Source: Nitrospiraceae bacterium (lineage in GTDB: Bacteria; Nitrospirota; Nitrospiria; Nitrospirales; Nitrospiraceae). From it: DNA of 17,747 bases. The notes beneath the pieces are model-generated. The model ran no database searches, was not told the DNA's origin, and worked only from the letters and a program-made list of their open reading frames with translations. The stretch spans positions 1 to 17,747 of the forward strand of contig SYGW01000008.1 of NCBI GenBank assembly GCA_005800255.1. Direction: 5' to 3'. Numbering within the stretch: position 1 is the stretch's first letter; each line of letters starts with the position of its first letter. The position numbers and the translations under genes were made by a program. This document shows positions 15,975 to 17,747 of the stretch, in pieces.

Positions 15975-16993
15975 TGCAGCTCTCCGAATTCGACTTTCCA
16001 TTCGATGCTTCGCTGATTGCCACTCAGCCCAGCCTTCCGCGCGACCGGGCCAGGCTGCTCGTGTTGCAGCGTCACGATCGTTCGCTGGCCCATCGCCGGA
16101 TCGATGCGTTGCCGGATCTGCTGCAGTCCGGCGACCTCCTCGTGGTCAATAATACGAAAGTGGTGGCCGCGCGCGTGGCGGGACGGAAACGTCCGTCCGG
16201 GGCGGAGGTTGAGATCCTCTTTGTGAAGGATCTGGGCGAGGCGATTTGGGAGGTGTTGATCAAGGGCACGTTTCGTCCTGGCCAGGTGATTGAGATTGGA
16301 ACGGATGCGTCTGCCGTGGTGGTTGAGCGTGGTGCGGCCGGAACGAGGGTTCGGGTGGAGAGCCCGATCCCATGGTCCGAGTGGTTGCGGCAACATGGCC
16401 GGATGCCGCTGCCTCCTTACTTGAAGCGGGCGCCGACCGATCAGGATCGTGAGTGGTATCAAACTCTCTTTGCGCAGCATGAAGGGGCGATTGCGGCGCC
16501 GACCGCCGGGCTTCATTTCACGCCAGATCTGTTGGCGCGGCTGCAGCAGCGCGGGATCGGTCTCACGTCCGTCACGCTCCATGTGGGGATCGGGACCTTT
16601 AAGCAGGTGACGGCCGAGCAGATCGAAGACCATCGGATGGGCGCTGAATGGATCGAGGTCGGAGCAGAGGCGGTCCAGGCCATGGAGCAGGCGCGCACAG
16701 GCGGGGGGAGAATCGTCGCGGTCGGGACCACGGTGGTCCGCGCGCTTGAAACGGCGGCTCGTGCGGAGGGCCGGAGCAGACCCTATCAGGGAGAAACGGA
16801 GATCTTCATGACACCGGGGTTTCCCTTTAAGGCGATTGATGCGTTGCTCACGAATTTTCACCTGCCCAGGACGACGTTGTTGATGCTGGTCTCCGCATTG
16901 GCCGGGACGGAGTTTCTTCGAGAAGCCTATGCCGAGGCGGTTCGCGAGCGGTACCGCTTCTATAGCTATGGCGATGCGATGTTGATTCTCTGA
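15974..16993 (+). CDS. queA: S-adenosylmethionine:tRNA ribosyltransferase-isomerase
   Basis: 339 residues. It transfers the ribosyl group of SAM to 7-aminomethyl-deazaguanine in tRNA, forming epoxyqueuosine. Seen: MQLSEFDFPFDASLIATQPS at the N-terminus, RIDALPDLLQSGDLLVVNNTKV, GAIAAPTAGLHFT, VTLHVGIGTFKQV, VAVGTTVVRALE and FPFKAIDALLTNFHLPRTTL, all standard QueA blocks. The ATG 15974 shares one base with the SpoIID stop (TGATG); the frame is open from 15845 but homology begins at 15974. Other queuosine genes are not in the window. It ends 107 bp before a convergent gene. Confidence 0.97.
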   Translation: MQLSEFDFPFDASLIATQPSLPRDRARLLVLQRHDRSLAHRRIDALPDLLQSGDLLVVNNTKVVAARVAGRKRPSGAEVEILFVKDLGEAIWEVLIKGTFRPGQVIEIGTDASAVVVERGAAGTRVRVESPIPWSEWLRQHGRMPLPPYLKRAPTDQDREWYQTLFAQHEGAIAAPTAGLHFTPDLLARLQQRGIGLTSVTLHVGIGTFKQVTAEQIEDHRMGAEWIEVGAEAVQAMEQARTGGGRIVAVGTTVVRALETAARAEGRSRPYQGETEIFMTPGFPFKAIDALLTNFHLPRTTLLMLVSALAGTEFLREAYAEAVRERYRFYSYGDAMLIL

Positions 16994-17010
16994 TACAACA
17001 GTCGAAACGG

Positions 17011-17071
17011 CGTCAGGTCTTCAAGTCCGAAAGTCCCGAGTGATCGCCTGAGACTTTAGGACTTGATGACG
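17011..17071. repeat. imperfect inverted repeat between convergent genes
   Basis: The left arm (17011-17035) CGTCA...TCAAGTCC.AAAGTC matches the complement of the right arm (17052-17071), with a 5-base insertion and one mismatch and a loop of about 16 nt. It sits midway between the queA and SurA-like stops. It could act as a bidirectional terminator, but lacks T-runs; a dispersed palindromic repeat is as likely. Confidence 0.4.
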
Positions 17072-17099
17072 TTATGACTCGCTGGCTTCTGACGAGGGT

Positions 17100-17747
17100 T
17101 TAGAGCAGCTCGCGGTGGATCGTGATCGGGAGCGTCGTTTTGAGGGATTCAGTATAGGCCTGCAGCGCTCGTTGCTGCTTTTGAAAGAGGACGTCCTGAA
17201 TAGCGCGGTCCTTCGCTGCGGCGGTCTTGGCCTGATCCGATTCCGTCTGCCGCAGGGTGAGGGTCTGCGCTTCGGTAATTTCGGCAGGGGTGAGCGCCAC
17301 GGCGTCCCGGATGATCATCCGGGCTTTATTGCTGAGCACTTCTTTCGCTTCCATCGCTTCGAATAGCGCCGGCGTCAGATGGTTGGCAGCCAGGAGCCTC
17401 TGGTAGACTTCCGGATCGAAGGTGCCGTTCTTTTGGAAGTCTGGGGTCTGCATGATGACGTCGCGCAGGTCGTCGTCTGCCACGGTGAGGCCCATGTTCT
17501 TCGCCGCGATCAGCCAGGTGCGATTATCGATCAGCTGCTCAATCACAAACTGCTTGATGGTTTCGTCTTTGAAGTCTCCGGGGACTTTGTCTTTGTAGAA
17601 GCGGTAGGTGTTTTCATAGGCGCGCCGAAATTCATCGTGGGAGACGGTGAGGTCTCCGATTGACGCGACGACGGTGCCGGTCTGTTCGCCGAATCCCCAC
17701 CAGCCCATGGTGATCACGAAGGCGAGGGCGATGATCCCCATAATGGA
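17100..17747 (-). CDS. SurA-N-type periplasmic chaperone (N-terminus cut by window edge)
   Basis: At least 215 residues; the frame is open to the window end and continues upstream of the ATG at 17741, which lies inside the membrane helix, so that ATG is unlikely to be the start. A hydrophobic segment (IMGIIALAFVITMGWWGF) acts as signal anchor. A SurA N-terminal-like domain follows (VVASIGDLTVSHDEFRRAYE, then helices with VIEQLIDNRTWLIAAKNMGLTVADDDLRDVI), as in PpiD/SurA proteins. The protein ends at HRELL with no parvulin PPIase domain, so it is the chaperone-only type. A periplasmic role in outer-membrane protein folding is inferred. Confidence 0.8.
   Translation of the reverse strand, partial: SIMGIIALAFVITMGWWGFGEQTGTVVASIGDLTVSHDEFRRAYENTYRFYKDKVPGDFKDETIKQFVIEQLIDNRTWLIAAKNMGLTVADDDLRDVIMQTPDFQKNGTFDPEVYQRLLAANHLTPALFEAMEAKEVLSNKARMIIRDAVALTPAEITEAQTLTLRQTESDQAKTAAAKDRAIQDVLFQKQQRALQAYTESLKTTLPITIHRELL

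Overview
This is a chromosomal housekeeping segment of moderately high GC from a free-living Gram-negative-type bacterium. Gene order and protein style point to Nitrospirota, probably Nitrospira. That placement is inference: it rests on the ilvBNC-psd-pssA-leuA arrangement (also known from Geobacter-like Deltaproteobacteria), class A RNase P RNA, and a T-box leader outside Firmicutes. I see no mobile element, prophage, CRISPR array or defence system.

Layout. 1-225 is the 3' end of rpoD, followed by a promoter and a CAU-anticodon tRNA, probably tRNA-Ile2. A coiled-coil zinc-ribbon protein (465-1241) converges on a short RNase HIII-type gene (1238-1900, minus). An M48 metalloprotease lipoprotein (2013-2876) precedes rnpB (about 2927-3371), which has its own promoter. 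A small glutaredoxin-like gene (3299-3607, minus) overlaps the 3' end of rnpB in antisense.

3875-14506 is a large co-directional biosynthetic block. ilvB, ilvN and ilvC cover the common branched-chain amino acid steps. psd and pssA make phosphatidylethanolamine. leuA, a cupin protein and leuB belong to the leucine branch; leuCD are absent here. An NHL beta-propeller protein and asd (aspartate-family amino acids) follow. Immediately after the pssA stop lies a complete T-box leader with a CUC (Leu) specifier, a UGGU tRNA-acceptor bulge, an antiterminator and a competing terminator. Termination there should cut leuA and downstream genes off from ilv and psd/pssA transcription when leucyl-tRNA is charged. 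About 130 bp of stem-loop-rich, repeat-like DNA lies between this terminator and leuA.

14506-16993 is a tightly coupled run with overlapping stop and start codons: a DUF2905 membrane protein, a SpoIID/LytB-domain exported protein and queA. It ends tail-to-tail with a SurA-N-type periplasmic chaperone gene (17100 to the window end, minus) that is cut by the right edge.

The most notable items are the internal leucine T-box with its REP-like neighbour, the rnpB/glutaredoxin antisense overlap, and the RNase HIII that lacks its usual N-terminal domain. I found no convincing wholly new multi-gene system.
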